Shown here piece by piece: positions 1 through 7,119 of a DNA stretch of 64,000 nt (positions are counted from its first letter, which is position 1; each line of letters begins with the position of its first letter). Below the pieces are notes generated by a model that was not told the DNA's origin, searched no databases, and was given only the letters and a program-made list of their open reading frames with translations. Source of the stretch: an uncultured Clostridia bacterium (GTDB taxonomy: Bacteria > Bacillota > Clostridia > Christensenellales > CAG-917); contig CAKQUV010000007.1 in assembly GCA_934277615.1 (NCBI GenBank), forward strand, positions 1 through 64,000, read 5' to 3'. A program made the position numbers and the translations under genes.

Positions 1-64
1 CGACTTGCATGTGTTAAGCATGCCGCCAGCGTTCGTCCTGAGCCAGGATCAAACTCTTGAGTTC
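1..64 (-). rRNA. 16S ribosomal RNA, 5' end only (partial)
   Basis: Read on the minus strand, this stretch contains AGAGTTTGATCCTGGCTCAG, the classic 27F primer site, followed by the universal segment that ends ACATGCAAGTCG at the window edge. By alignment with E. coli numbering (A8 of AGAGTTTG at position 57) the mature 5' end lies near position 64. Only the first ~64 bases are inside the window; the rest of the rRNA operon lies to the left. This is too short to place the organism, though it is clearly bacterial. Confidence 0.97.
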
Positions 65-204
65 AATCTTGACTGTCCTAAACTTTTGTTCAAAGGTTTT
101 TAGACGCTTGTTTTTAAATGATTTAATTCACTTTAAAAATCGCTTTTCCAAATTATGTTCAATTATCAAGGTTCGTTTTGCTGTCTTTTGGTGACAGCCT
201 CTAA

Positions 205-233
205 ATACTATCATAAGCAAAATTCTTTGTCAA
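205..233 (-). promoter_or_regulatory. rRNA operon promoter P2 (proximal)
   Basis: On the minus strand there is TTGACA (228-233), a 17-base spacer and TAGTAT (205-210), placed about 140 bases upstream of the mature 16S 5' end. A small hairpin (GCTGTC/GACAGC) and an AACCTTGA-type leader segment lie between promoter and 16S, as is common in Firmicute rRNA leaders. Confidence 0.75.
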
Positions 234-362
234 CGATTTTTTTATCATTTTTTAAGAATTTTTTTGAAGTTTTTTTCAAAACTTCCGACGACCCTAAATG
301 TTGTGCCTTTCGTTGCCGTCCAGCACTACTACGGTTTGCCGTTTCCTTACGACAGCTTGCAT

Positions 363-391
363 ATAATAACCCTTTGAATTTTTTTTGTAAA
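363..391 (-). promoter_or_regulatory. rRNA operon promoter P1 (distal)
   Basis: On the minus strand there is TTTACA (386-391), a 17-base spacer and TATTAT (363-368). It sits 158 bases upstream of the proximal promoter, so the operon has tandem promoters as in other bacteria. The sequence just upstream (392-430) is rich in A/T runs and could act as an UP element. Assignment is by motif and position only. Confidence 0.6.
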
Positions 392-599
392 GCGTTTTAA
401 CAAGATTTTTGAATTTTTTTAAAGAAATTTTTCGGCTTTGCAGATATCTTGCAAAATGTAGCGGAAATTGGCAAAAATTAATAATTATGAATTAATAATT
501 AATAATTTTGGGTGGGGCACCCACGCCCGAATTGGAATTTGTTTGGAATATTCTTATTAACGGTATGTGTTTTTTGAAAACGGTATAGAAAAAACCACC

Positions 600-985
600 G
601 TCCGTAAGTGCATCGAGCGGATTAATTGACGAACACTCAATCGAAGACTATTTATACACGCAATTTGTCTATTCAAAGGCGTTCTTATAAACAGAATGTG
701 TTTGTTAGAGCTTTGAGTCGCAAGGCGACGAGCGTCTTTGCGCCAAGCTCGACGATTAGTACAAGCGACTGCGCCGTGTTGTTGCGTAGCCGGCGCACAA
801 AGCGCAGTGGCATAATGAGTGAACGATACTTATCTATGCGCGTGCCAAATGTCTCCCCCGCGAGCGACGAATAATTTTGTAGAGAAATGTCCCTAACCGA
901 GTGGGGTGAGAAATACCGGCGTGTCCGGAAAGAGGGGGTATTCTATTTTGAGGAGTTACGACTATCCCCTATTTTGCTATTCCTT
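600..985 (+). repeat. Dispersed intergenic repeat, copy A
   Basis: This non-coding stretch shares blocks with 13141-13750 (inverted) and 57500-58020 (same orientation). Shared blocks include CTTATCTATGCGCGTGCC, CGGCGTGTCCGGAAAGAG and GAGTTACGACTATCCC. Short open frames occur here but none has a convincing ribosome-binding site or recognisable product. No transposase and no clear terminal inverted repeats are visible. The remainder of the 65-1308 gap holds the rRNA leader and promoters, an AT-rich spacer, the alternating tract at 1001-1041 and short TCGTGTTTT-type repeats near 1230-1305. Confidence 0.6.
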
Positions 986-1000
986 ATACAGCACACGCCT

Positions 1001-1041
1001 TATATGCGTATGCGCACGCGCGCGCATACGCGTATATATAT
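1001..1041. other. 41-base perfect alternating pyrimidine-purine tract (Z-DNA prone)
   Basis: Every base from 1001 to 1041 alternates pyrimidine and purine, with a CG-rich centre (GCGCACGCGCGCGCA) flanked by TATA-type steps. Such tracts are known to favour left-handed DNA under negative supercoiling. It lies between the rRNA promoter region and mnmA. No function is shown. Confidence 0.6.
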
Positions 1042-1308
1042 TGATAATAAAATACAAAAAATGTTTCTATATTATATATGGATTTTAGTTAAATAACGTA
1101 TGTATTCCTTGCACGGACGAGCGCGGTTATAATTGCCGTCCTTCGATTAAATTTAAAAAACCGAAGAAGAACCTTATACTTGCATTTTCACCGTAACACC
1201 ATTTTATCGCCGATATTTATACCATTACACTATACGTGTTTTGTAAATTTTGGCATATTTTATTGCACACTTATCGTGTTTTTATTTAATGCACATATCG
1301 TGTTTTAC

Positions 1309-1337
1309 AAAAAATCCCCACTAAACAGTGGGGATTT
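1309..1337 (-). terminator. Intrinsic terminator of mnmA
   Basis: A hairpin at 1312-1337 (AAATCCCCACT / AGTGGGGATTT, loop AAAC) is followed on the minus strand by a T run. It lies about 30 bases past the mnmA stop codon. Confidence 0.85.
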
Positions 1338-1365
1338 GAATATATTAAAAGATAGGAAACGATGA

Positions 1366-2460
1366 TTATTCTATATCGAAAGAGTGATTGATTACACCGC
1401 CACCGAGGCAAATGTCTCCGTAATACACGACGGCATATTGACCTTCGGCAATTGCTCTTTGCTTTTCATTGAACACGATACGTGTATCACCATTATCGAG
1501 CACTGAGAGATGAGCACGTTGCAAGGGTTGACGATGTTTGATGCGAACTTCGCAATCGAACTCTTTTACAGGCGGTGGCGTGATGAAATTGAAGCCTTCT
1601 GTAACAAGTCCGTCTTTGAAAAGGATATCATCCTCGCCTTGGGACACGATGAGACGGTTGTTTGCAACGTCTTTGCCGAGGACAAACCATCTTTCTCCGT
1701 TGCCGTCCGCACTTCCGCCTATTCCCAAACCTCTGCGTTGTCCGAGCGTGTAGAAATAGACGCCGTGGTGTCTGCCAACCACTTTTCCGTCCTGAGTAAC
1801 GATTTCGCCGTCTTTCATCGGGATATATTGTGAAAGAAATTGTCTGAAATTGCGTTCACCTATAAAGCATATACCCGTGCTGTCCTTTTTCTTGGCTACG
1901 GGAATGTCGAATCTGAGCGCAAGATCTCGAACTTCGGGTTTTGTCAAATCACCGAGCGGAAAAATGACGTCTCGCAGCTGATGGGAGGATACTTGATTGA
2001 GGAAATAAGTTTGATCTTTGTTGTCGTCCTTGGCACGCAACAAATAATGCATATCTCCGTCATGGCGAACTCTGCAGTAATGCCCGGTAGCAATAAAATC
2101 TGCGCCAAGCTCTCTTGCAAAATCCGCAAAAGGTCCGAATTTGACCTCTCGATTGCAAAGAACGTCGGGATTGGGCGTGCGACCTTTTTTGTATTCCTCA
2201 ACAAAGAGCATGAATACGTTGTCCATATATTGCTTGGAAAAGTCGACGGAATAATACGGTATACCGATCTTGTCGCACACGTATTGAACGTCCGTCCAAT
2301 CTTGCTCTCCCGTGCAACAACCGTTGGGATCGGTCTCCTTCCAGTTGGACATATAAAGTCCGATAACGTCAAAACCCTGCTCCTTGAGAAGAGCAGCGGA
2401 TACGGCACTATCTACACCGCCGGACATACCGACGACAACACGTTTTTTCTTGTCACTCAT
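1366..2460 (-). CDS. mnmA: tRNA-uridine 2-sulfurtransferase MnmA
   Basis: MnmA makes the 2-thio group of s2U34 in the wobble position of tRNA-Lys, -Glu and -Gln, using ATP and a relayed persulfide, in the cytoplasm. The 364-residue protein has the PP-loop SGGVDS at residues 13-18 near the N-terminus. It also has both family cysteines: C102 in NPDVLCNREVKF, which adenylates and attacks, and C198 in DSTGICFIGER. Length is normal for the family (about 360). The start is unusual because there is no Shine-Dalgarno sequence ahead of the ATG, and a good promoter (2470-2498) would start transcription only about three bases upstream. The message may therefore be close to leaderless. A terminator follows, so the gene is probably monocistronic. 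Confidence 0.96.
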   Translation of the reverse strand: MSDKKKRVVVGMSGGVDSAVSAALLKEQGFDVIGLYMSNWKETDPNGCCTGEQDWTDVQYVCDKIGIPYYSVDFSKQYMDNVFMLFVEEYKKGRTPNPDVLCNREVKFGPFADFARELGADFIATGHYCRVRHDGDMHYLLRAKDDNKDQTYFLNQVSSHQLRDVIFPLGDLTKPEVRDLALRFDIPVAKKKDSTGICFIGERNFRQFLSQYIPMKDGEIVTQDGKVVGRHHGVYFYTLGQRRGLGIGGSADGNGERWFVLGKDVANNRLIVSQGEDDILFKDGLVTEGFNFITPPPVKEFDCEVRIKHRQPLQRAHLSVLDNGDTRIVFNEKQRAIAEGQYAVVYYGDICLGGGVINHSFDIE

Positions 2461-2469
2461 AGTGATAAT

Positions 2470-2498
2470 ATTTTAGCATCTCACCGTCGATATGTAAA
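2470..2498 (-). promoter_or_regulatory. mnmA promoter
   Basis: On the minus strand: TTTACA (2493-2498), 17-base spacer ending TGC (extended -10), TAAAAT (2470-2475). The expected transcription start is near 2463, almost on the ATG at 2460. Confidence 0.6.
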
Positions 2499-2507
2499 GC
2501 GCAGTAA

Positions 2508-3038
2508 TTACAATTTGATTTGTTTAACAACCCAACCGTCCTTTTCACATAATTTAAACTCATTCATAAAAGATGTTGCGTCATATTCGTTATCAAACGC
2601 CACTGCTCCGTTTGGGTTATCACAAGTCATCATTGCAAATGTGCCAAATTGTTGATTGATACCGGAAAAATATTGACTATCGTTTTTATTGTATACAAAC
2701 ACTCTATTTTGATGAATACTTGTTTTATTTTTCTTATTGCCTTGTGAATTTTCATCGACACCGTTTCGGGTGTTGTTTTTTAGCACAGTCTCCGCTACGT
2801 CGCAAAAGAACGTATTGACATATTTTATACAACGAATAATTATGCAACCGATTATGCCTTCGACAACTCCGCCCAGCATCATAAGCACACCCGACAAAAC
2901 GGAAACGCCGACACAATAATATATTCCAAATCCAATCAACGATATCGTGCCAAGAATAACCGCTATATACGCCAAAACTATACCTGTTGAAATCATTCCG
3001 CATACGATATCATACCTATCTTTCATTTGCTTATCCAT
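2508..3038 (-). CDS. Small membrane protein of unknown function
   Basis: I do not recognise this family. The protein is about 176 residues if it starts at the ATG at 3038, which is preceded by GGAG at good spacing; an upstream in-frame start at 3092 lies inside the operator region and has no such site. Residues ~10-70 are strongly hydrophobic and likely form two or three membrane helices. A polar linker follows, and a soluble C-terminal part contains an NPNGAVAFDNEYDATSF stretch. The gene is divergent from a small XRE regulator. A strong promoter (TTGACA, 17, TATTAT) lies in the shared 85-base region, with an inverted operator-like repeat in its spacer, so repression by the neighbour is likely. 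Role unknown. Confidence 0.75.
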   Translation of the reverse strand: MDKQMKDRYDIVCGMISTGIVLAYIAVILGTISLIGFGIYYCVGVSVLSGVLMMLGGVVEGIIGCIIIRCIKYVNTFFCDVAETVLKNNTRNGVDENSQGNKKNKTSIHQNRVFVYNKNDSQYFSGINQQFGTFAMMTCDNPNGAVAFDNEYDATSFMNEFKLCEKDGWVVKQIKL

Positions 3039-3056
3039 AATTCTTCTCCGTTTTAA

Positions 3057-3111
3057 TATCGGCATACCGATAATTTTATTAAATAATATCATTATGCCGA
3101 TAATATGTCAA
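3057..3111. promoter_or_regulatory. Divergent control region with paired operators and promoter
   Basis: TATCGGCATA (3057-3066) and its exact inverse TATGCCGATA (3093-3102) flank the start region. A minus-strand promoter TTGACA (3106-3111), 17-base spacer, TATTAT (3083-3088) serves the membrane-protein gene. The upstream operator lies inside its spacer and the other lies just past its start site. This arrangement is typical of repression by the adjacent Cro/CI-type regulator. The binding itself is inferred. Confidence 0.65.
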
Positions 3112-3123
3112 TAGGTGTTTATT

Positions 3124-3333
3124 ATGGAAATTCTTATTGCGCAACGTATCGAAGATTTGATGAAAAACGAAAAACTCACGCAAATGCAACTTGCAAAAGC
3201 CATAGGCGTGGGTCAAAGTTCCGTAAGCGATTGGCTTAACTCAAAGAGCGAGCCGTCCATTGAGAACCTATGGAAACTTGCGGACTTCTTTGACGTAAGC
3301 GTGGATTATTTGATAGGCAGAAAAGAGATTTAA
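3124..3333 (+). CDS. XRE-family (Cro/CI-type) transcriptional regulator
   Basis: This 69-residue protein is essentially one helix-turn-helix domain: an N-terminal helix, then LTQMQLAKAIGVGQSSVSDWLNSKSEPSIENLWKLADFF in overlapping pieces, ending with the common DYLIGR motif. It resembles small phage-type or solitary XRE repressors that bind DNA as dimers. The ATG at 3124 is chosen because AGGTG lies six bases upstream; an earlier GTG at 3115 overlaps that site. It is divergent from the small membrane-protein gene, and the shared region holds an inverted operator pair, so autoregulation and control of that neighbour are the likely job. A terminator follows immediately. Confidence 0.9.
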   Translation: MEILIAQRIEDLMKNEKLTQMQLAKAIGVGQSSVSDWLNSKSEPSIENLWKLADFFDVSVDYLIGRKEI

Positions 3334-3358
3334 CAAGCTTTCAATAAAATATAGATAG

Positions 3359-3391
3359 AAAAAGCCACCGACAAAAATCGGGGGCTTTTTT
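3359..3391 (+). terminator. Intrinsic terminator after the XRE gene
   Basis: AAAAAGCC-type 5' arm and GGCTTTTTT 3' arm enclose an ACCGA/TCGGG stem, 25 bases past the XRE stop. It ends in a T run and could also work from the other strand. Confidence 0.85.
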
Positions 3392-3473
3392 GTATGCGCT
3401 TATAACTTATGAACTTTGTCTGTTTCTGCAAAAAGCATATCGGGTTTTGCGATTTAGATGATATTTCATACAT

Positions 3474-3501
3474 AAAAAACGAAGGTGTAACCTTCGTTTT
3501 T
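3474..3501 (-). terminator. Intrinsic terminator of the zinc-ribbon membrane protein gene
   Basis: Perfect nine-base stem AACGAAGGT (3478-3486) / ACCTTCGTT (3490-3498) with a three-base loop and A/T runs on both sides, 37 bases past the stop at 3538. It can terminate in either direction. Confidence 0.8.
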
Positions 3502-3537
3502 CATGTTTTATCATATCGTTTTGTATAGATAAACCTA

Positions 3538-4149
3538 TTATATGAGCAATATTGACAACAATGACGTCGATGCAAGGGTAACGGCGCCGTTCACCGCTGC
3601 AATCAGCAAAAAATACCAAAACAGCGTCGCAACAACACCGAGAACAACCGATATAAGGCAGCCTATGCCGGATGCACGAGAGCGATTGGGATAATCGTTT
3701 TTCCAAACAAGCCAAAGGATAAATCCGACTATCGGGAAGAAAAAGCCGAGGAACCCCCAACCGACAGCGTCGCTGTCGTCCTTTTTCTCTGGCTGAGTGT
3801 TGTACGCATTGTTTTGCGACGCTCCATAATACGCGCTTGCGCCAACCCTGCTAAATTGATTGGGCGTTGCAACGTAATACTTGGTTTTTTCAATGAGGTT
3901 GCTTACGTTTTGAGTGCCCGTCTGAGATACGGAAAACGTGGATATCGGCTCGTTGGCAAAGTCGAAAATGGTCTTTATTATGCCACCGCATTTGGGGCAT
4001 CTTGCCAATATGCAGATAAGATTGCCCGAAAAATCAAAGGCAATTTCCCAGTCCACGCGCTCCGAACAAAGCGGACACGTCGGGATTGCCGCTTGAAATT
4101 TGTTTTGAGCAACCAAGCCTACGCCGTCGTTGTATCTTTGAAAATCCAT
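3538..4149 (-). CDS. Zinc-ribbon membrane protein, function unknown
   Basis: The 203-residue protein has CPLC near residue 25 and CPKC near residue 51, which together look like a four-cysteine zinc ribbon. A polar linker rich in Asn, Gln and Ser follows. Two hydrophobic segments, about residues 130-150 (FLGFFFPIVGFILWLVW) and 160-195, are predicted to cross the membrane. This layout is common in small Firmicute membrane proteins of unknown role. The start is supported by GGAGGG seven bases ahead of the ATG. It lies 53 bases downstream of cysK on the same strand and may be cotranscribed with it. No specific function can be assigned. Confidence 0.75.
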   Translation of the reverse strand: MDFQRYNDGVGLVAQNKFQAAIPTCPLCSERVDWEIAFDFSGNLICILARCPKCGGIIKTIFDFANEPISTFSVSQTGTQNVSNLIEKTKYYVATPNQFSRVGASAYYGASQNNAYNTQPEKKDDSDAVGWGFLGFFFPIVGFILWLVWKNDYPNRSRASGIGCLISVVLGVVATLFWYFLLIAAVNGAVTLASTSLLSILLI

Positions 4150-4202
4150 ACTTCAGCCCTCCTATATATTGAGCATACCACTCTCTACCCCAAAAATCAA
4201 CG

Positions 4203-5096
4203 TTATTCGTACAAATCCGCAGGATATCTGTCGCCATTGTCGGGAAGCACGACGACGATTTTCCCTTTATATTCTTCTCTCACGCGCTTTGCGACCGAAT
4301 ATGCCGCGCCTGAAGAAATGCCGCATTTCTTGCCTGTCTTTTGGTAGATTTCCTTTACTATGGCAATGGCTTCTTCATTGGAAGCAGTGCGAATTTCGTC
4401 AAGCTTTTTGACATCGACGATTGCAGGAACGAAGTTTGCGCCGATGCCTTGAATCTTGTGCGAACCGGCATAGCCTTTGGATAAAAGCGGACTTGATTCG
4501 GGTTCAACCGCAATGACTTTGCAGTCTATGCCGTTGTCCTCGATATACTTTTTTACGCCCATAACCGTGCCGCCGCTGCCAACGCCTGCAACGACGTATT
4601 TAGCATCCGGCAATGCAGTGAAAATCTCGGGGGCTGTCGTATAATAGTGAGCCTCGACGCTTGCGTAGTTGCCGAATTGATTTGCAAGCCATGCGCCGCC
4701 ATCTTGAAGCTCATTCGCTTTTGCGACTGCGACTTTCATACCCTCGCTTGCAGGAGTAAGCACAAGCTGCGCACCGTATGCGGATATCATCTCTCTGCGC
4801 TCTTTGCTCATGCTTTCGGGCATAACCATAATTGCGTTAAGACCAAGCTCTCTCGCAACGTATGCAAGACCTATGCCCGTGTTTCCGCTGGTTGCCTCGA
4901 CGACTGTTCCGCCCTCTTGCAAATCTCCTTTTTCAAGTGCGCGCATAATCATATAAAACGCCGCTCTGTCCTTTATGGAACCTGCAGGGTTTGCGCCCTC
5001 GAGCTTGCCATACACGTCGTCGCCCATGTCGATAATGGGTGTATTGCCTATCTTTTTTGCCAAAACATCCACTTTATCTTGCAATTTCTTGTCCAT
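4203..5096 (-). CDS. cysK: Cysteine synthase (O-acetylserine sulfhydrylase)
   Basis: CysK makes L-cysteine from O-acetylserine and sulfide with pyridoxal phosphate (PLP). The 297-residue protein, counted from the ATG at 5096, shows the PLP lysine in GSIKDR (K42), the substrate loop TSGNTG (69-74) and the phosphate-binding GSGGT (173-177). A C-terminal SSGAA segment carries the conserved serine near the PLP ring nitrogen. The start at 5096 is preferred because AGGCAG precedes it, while an upstream in-frame ATG at 5144 has no ribosome site and would add a basic extension not seen in the family. An extended -10 promoter lies near 5184. The downstream zinc-ribbon gene may be in the same transcript. 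Cystathionine beta-synthase-like activity is possible but less likely, since no CBS domains are present. Confidence 0.95.
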   Translation of the reverse strand: MDKKLQDKVDVLAKKIGNTPIIDMGDDVYGKLEGANPAGSIKDRAAFYMIMRALEKGDLQEGGTVVEATSGNTGIGLAYVARELGLNAIMVMPESMSKERREMISAYGAQLVLTPASEGMKVAVAKANELQDGGAWLANQFGNYASVEAHYYTTAPEIFTALPDAKYVVAGVGSGGTVMGVKKYIEDNGIDCKVIAVEPESSPLLSKGYAGSHKIQGIGANFVPAIVDVKKLDEIRTASNEEAIAIVKEIYQKTGKKCGISSGAAYSVAKRVREEYKGKIVVVLPDNGDRYPADLYE

Positions 5097-5183
5097 AAAC
5101 TGCCTATTTCTGCATTTGATAACTTTTGCAGCCAAGTGCGACATTGATAGAACTCAACGCCGCGCGTGCCTTTTATACGTTAT

Positions 5184-5192
5184 ATTATATCA
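5184..5192 (-). promoter_or_regulatory. Extended -10 promoter for cysK
   Basis: The minus strand reads TGATATAAT, an extended -10 element, about 90 bases upstream of the cysK start. No good -35 hexamer sits at 17 bases, which fits an extended -10 class promoter. It lies in the gap after the MscS gene. Confidence 0.5.
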
Positions 5193-5219
5193 CCGCAAAA
5201 CCCTGATGACACAACATTT

Positions 5220-6053
5220 TTATGCGTCTTGATTTTTGATATGCACGTCGAGTTGGTTGAACGGGATTTGTATTCCGTTTTGGTCAAACGCGGTTTTGAC
5301 TTGCTCGAGCATGTCGAAATTGACCGTCCAATAGTCCTCGTTTTTGCACCACACTTTAGCCGTCAGGTCTATGCTGCTTGCGGATTGCGCGGACACTCTC
5401 ACGCTCGGCGCAGGATCTTTGAGGATGAGTTCGTTTTGATTCCACACGTCCTCGATGACCTTCTTCGCTTTCTCGAAATCGTCGGAATAGGATATTGAGA
5501 ACGTCAAGTCCACGCGGCGAATGTCCTTCTCTGTGTAGTTGACGATTTCGCTTGTGGAAAGTTTGCCGTTGGGCAGATACACCACCTTATTGTCCGTTGT
5601 GCGGAGCTTTGTGTGGCAGATACGGATGTCCTCAACCGTGCCGGAATAGCCGCATGCTTCGATGTAATCGTCATCCTTGAAAGGTCTTGTGATGAGAATG
5701 AGTATTCCTCCTGCGAAGTTGGAAAGCGTGCCGTTGATTGCAAGACCGATGCCAACGCCGAGCGACGCAAGCAAGGCGGTGATTGCGCTTGTATCGATGC
5801 CGAGATAGCCGATAAGGGCGATGACAACCAACACTTTCAAGCCGACTTTTGCGACGTAACTGAGCGTTCTGTAAATAGTTTTGTCAATCTTTTTATTCTC
5901 CTCGACCTTCTTGTCCGCGCGCTTTGCAATCTTCTTGCTGAGCCAATTGATAATCGAGAAGGACACTATCATTATCACTATCGAGATAACGACTTTGATG
6001 CCAGTTGTGGTGAGCCAGTTTTGCACGGTTTGCCACACTTGTTGCCAATCCAT
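5220..6053 (-). CDS. mscS: MscS-family mechanosensitive ion channel
   Basis: Small-conductance mechanosensitive channels open under membrane tension to release solutes during osmotic downshock. The 277-residue protein has a first helix at about 15-38 (TGIKVVISIVIMIVSFSIINWL) and a second at about 68-88. The pore-lining TM3, at about 95-125, has the typical Ala/Gly-rich pattern ALLASLGVGIGLAINGTLSN. It continues into the beta domain (DDYIEACGYSGTVEDI, then the VYLPNGKL motif) and an alpha/beta C-terminal domain ending with IQIPFNQLDVHI. The ATG at 6053 is chosen for its AGAGGTG site and because the promoter (6105-6133) lies just upstream. A longer in-frame extension to 6440 crosses the divergent gene's control region and is not supported. 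Confidence 0.93.
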   Translation of the reverse strand: MDWQQVWQTVQNWLTTTGIKVVISIVIMIVSFSIINWLSKKIAKRADKKVEENKKIDKTIYRTLSYVAKVGLKVLVVIALIGYLGIDTSAITALLASLGVGIGLAINGTLSNFAGGILILITRPFKDDDYIEACGYSGTVEDIRICHTKLRTTDNKVVYLPNGKLSTSEIVNYTEKDIRRVDLTFSISYSDDFEKAKKVIEDVWNQNELILKDPAPSVRVSAQSASSIDLTAKVWCKNEDYWTVNFDMLEQVKTAFDQNGIQIPFNQLDVHIKNQDA

Positions 6054-6104
6054 AATACACCTCTGATGTAAAAATTGCGTTATAAGTATCGCCAAATCGA
6101 GCAT

Positions 6105-6133
6105 ATTATACAATCGCACGGGCGTATAGTCAA
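6105..6133 (-). promoter_or_regulatory. Promoter of the MscS-type channel gene
   Basis: On the minus strand: TTGACT (6128-6133), 17-base spacer, TATAAT (6105-6110), 52 bases ahead of the start codon. Confidence 0.75.
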
Positions 6134-6186
6134 CAACGCATACGCCCGCCCGCGTGGAAAAAATATAAACGCCTTTATAACGCCGG

Positions 6187-6215
6187 TTGAATTGCTTAAA
6201 ATGATATGATATAAT
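6187..6215 (+). promoter_or_regulatory. Promoter of the HEPN-like gene
   Basis: TTGAAT (6187-6192), 17-base spacer, TATAAT (6210-6215). The start site would be near 6222, so the upstream TTG at 6216 cannot be the start codon and the ATG at 6258 is used. Confidence 0.7.
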
Positions 6216-6257
6216 TTGATAAATACCAAAAACACCAAAGATATTAAAGTCAATAGT

Positions 6258-6770
6258 ATGGAAAACAAGCTTAATTACACGCAAACTAATATAACCTTTT
6301 TGGAGCACTACAAAAAACTCGACAAACTTTTGAAAGATTATTTCAGTAGCAACGACGGCGTAACGGAATATATCAATCAAATGGAATTCGTTCCGTTTGC
6401 AGACCGTAAATACGTTTCGTCTTGGGATTACGATTTTCAATCATTAAAGCGTGTAAGGCGGATACGCAATCAGTTAACTCACGACGTGGGCACAATGAAT
6501 TTAGACGTATCATCTCTTGATGATTTGAACTTTGTCGATAGTTTTTACAACAGAATAATGACCTATTCCGATCCTTTTACGCTAATAAGAAAAGGAAAAG
6601 AAAATGAAAGAATAAAAAACTATCAATTAGCAAAAGCCAAACAAACTCAGCGACCGACCGTTACTACAATATCTAAAAATAACACCGCCACCCCACAAGA
6701 AAAAGAAAATGTCAGAAAAAAATCATTTTTCAATAGGTTTTGGACTAAAATTAAAAATTTCTTTTCTTAA
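6258..6770 (+). CDS. HEPN-like helical protein of unknown function
   Basis: I do not recognise a named family. The 170-residue protein has a helical N-terminal part and then, at about residues 62-80, LKRVRRIRNQLTHDVGTMN. R70 and H75 fit the R-x4-H motif of HEPN domains, which occur in RNases, toxins and nucleotidyltransferase partners. The region also resembles the RNxLxHD segment of small Firmicute proteins of unknown role. The C-terminal third is low-complexity, rich in Lys, Gln, Thr and Asn, and ends with an aromatic/basic tail (FFNRFWTKIKNFFS) that could touch the membrane. No partner antitoxin or nucleotidyltransferase gene is adjacent, so a toxin role is not supported by context. The start is set by the promoter position. 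Confidence 0.65.
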   Translation: MENKLNYTQTNITFLEHYKKLDKLLKDYFSSNDGVTEYINQMEFVPFADRKYVSSWDYDFQSLKRVRRIRNQLTHDVGTMNLDVSSLDDLNFVDSFYNRIMTYSDPFTLIRKGKENERIKNYQLAKAKQTQRPTVTTISKNNTATPQEKENVRKKSFFNRFWTKIKNFFS

Positions 6771-6783
6771 CTCGAATGAAAGA

Positions 6784-6807
6784 GGCTACACAGAATTCTG
6801 TGTAGCC
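6784..6807. terminator. Bidirectional hairpin between the HEPN-like gene and tRNA-Arg
   Basis: A 24-base perfect palindrome (GGCTACACAG...CTGTGTAGCC, centre AATT) lies 14 bases past the HEPN-like stop and 13 bases past the tRNA 3' end on the other strand. T-rich sequence follows on both sides (CGTTTAATT and TCTTTCATT), so it probably terminates both convergent transcripts. Confidence 0.7.
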
Positions 6808-6820
6808 CGTTTAATTATAT

Positions 6821-6897
6821 TGGTGCACCCAAACGGATTCGAACCGCCAACCGTCAGAATCGGAATCTGATGCGCTATCCAGTTGCGCCATGGGTGC
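6821..6897 (-). tRNA. tRNA-Arg, anticodon CCG (reads CGG)
   Basis: The minus strand folds as a cloverleaf: acceptor GCACCCA/TGGGTGC, D arm GCGC/GCGC, anticodon stem TCAGA/TCTGA with loop TTCCGAT (anticodon CCG), T loop TTCGAAT, discriminator A and an encoded CCA end. The total is 77 bases. The T stem uses two G-U pairs. A promoter ends only a few bases upstream. Confidence 0.95.
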
Positions 6898-6905
6898 ATA
6901 TTTGT

Positions 6906-6934
6906 ATTCTATCTTTTTTTGCCGTATTTGTCGA
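6906..6934 (-). promoter_or_regulatory. tRNA-Arg promoter
   Basis: On the minus strand: TCGACA (6929-6934), 17-base spacer, TAGAAT (6906-6911). Transcription would begin within two or three bases of the mature tRNA 5' end. The rest of 6935-7084 shows nothing recognisable. Confidence 0.6.
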
Positions 6935-7084
6935 GAGAAAGCGTATAATTGGTGTTTTTTCGACACGCATAAGCGACTCGATTGAGATGTTTCGTTTGTT
7001 TTGAGCTTAAAACAAAGCCATTATATCAAATAACTTTGCGAGATTTCGGTATATAACAAGCCTCTATTTGTTCGTTTTTGGCAT

Positions 7085-7112
7085 AAAACGAGCCACTCGG
7101 TTGAGTGGCTCG
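7085..7112 (-). terminator. Intrinsic terminator of the diacylglycerol kinase gene
   Basis: Ten-base stem CGAGCCACTC (7089-7098) / GAGTGGCTCG (7103-7112), followed on the minus strand by TTTTATG, just past the stop at 7120. Confidence 0.8.
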
Positions 7113-7119
7113 CGGGGTT

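Noticed and set aside
600..985. Insertion sequence or MITE
   Set aside because: No transposase and no terminal inverted repeats or target duplications can be seen; kept as a repeat of unknown type.
626..1096. Short open frames inside repeat copy A as genes
   Set aside because: No ribosome sites, overlapping frames, and the region is repeated elsewhere with frames broken.
5097..5219. Riboswitch or T-box in the cysK leader
   Set aside because: The leader is only about 80 bases and shows no T-box or SAM aptamer features.
6258..6770. HEPN-MNT toxin-antitoxin pair
   Set aside because: No nucleotidyltransferase or antitoxin gene adjoins it; the next features are a tRNA and a divergent channel gene.
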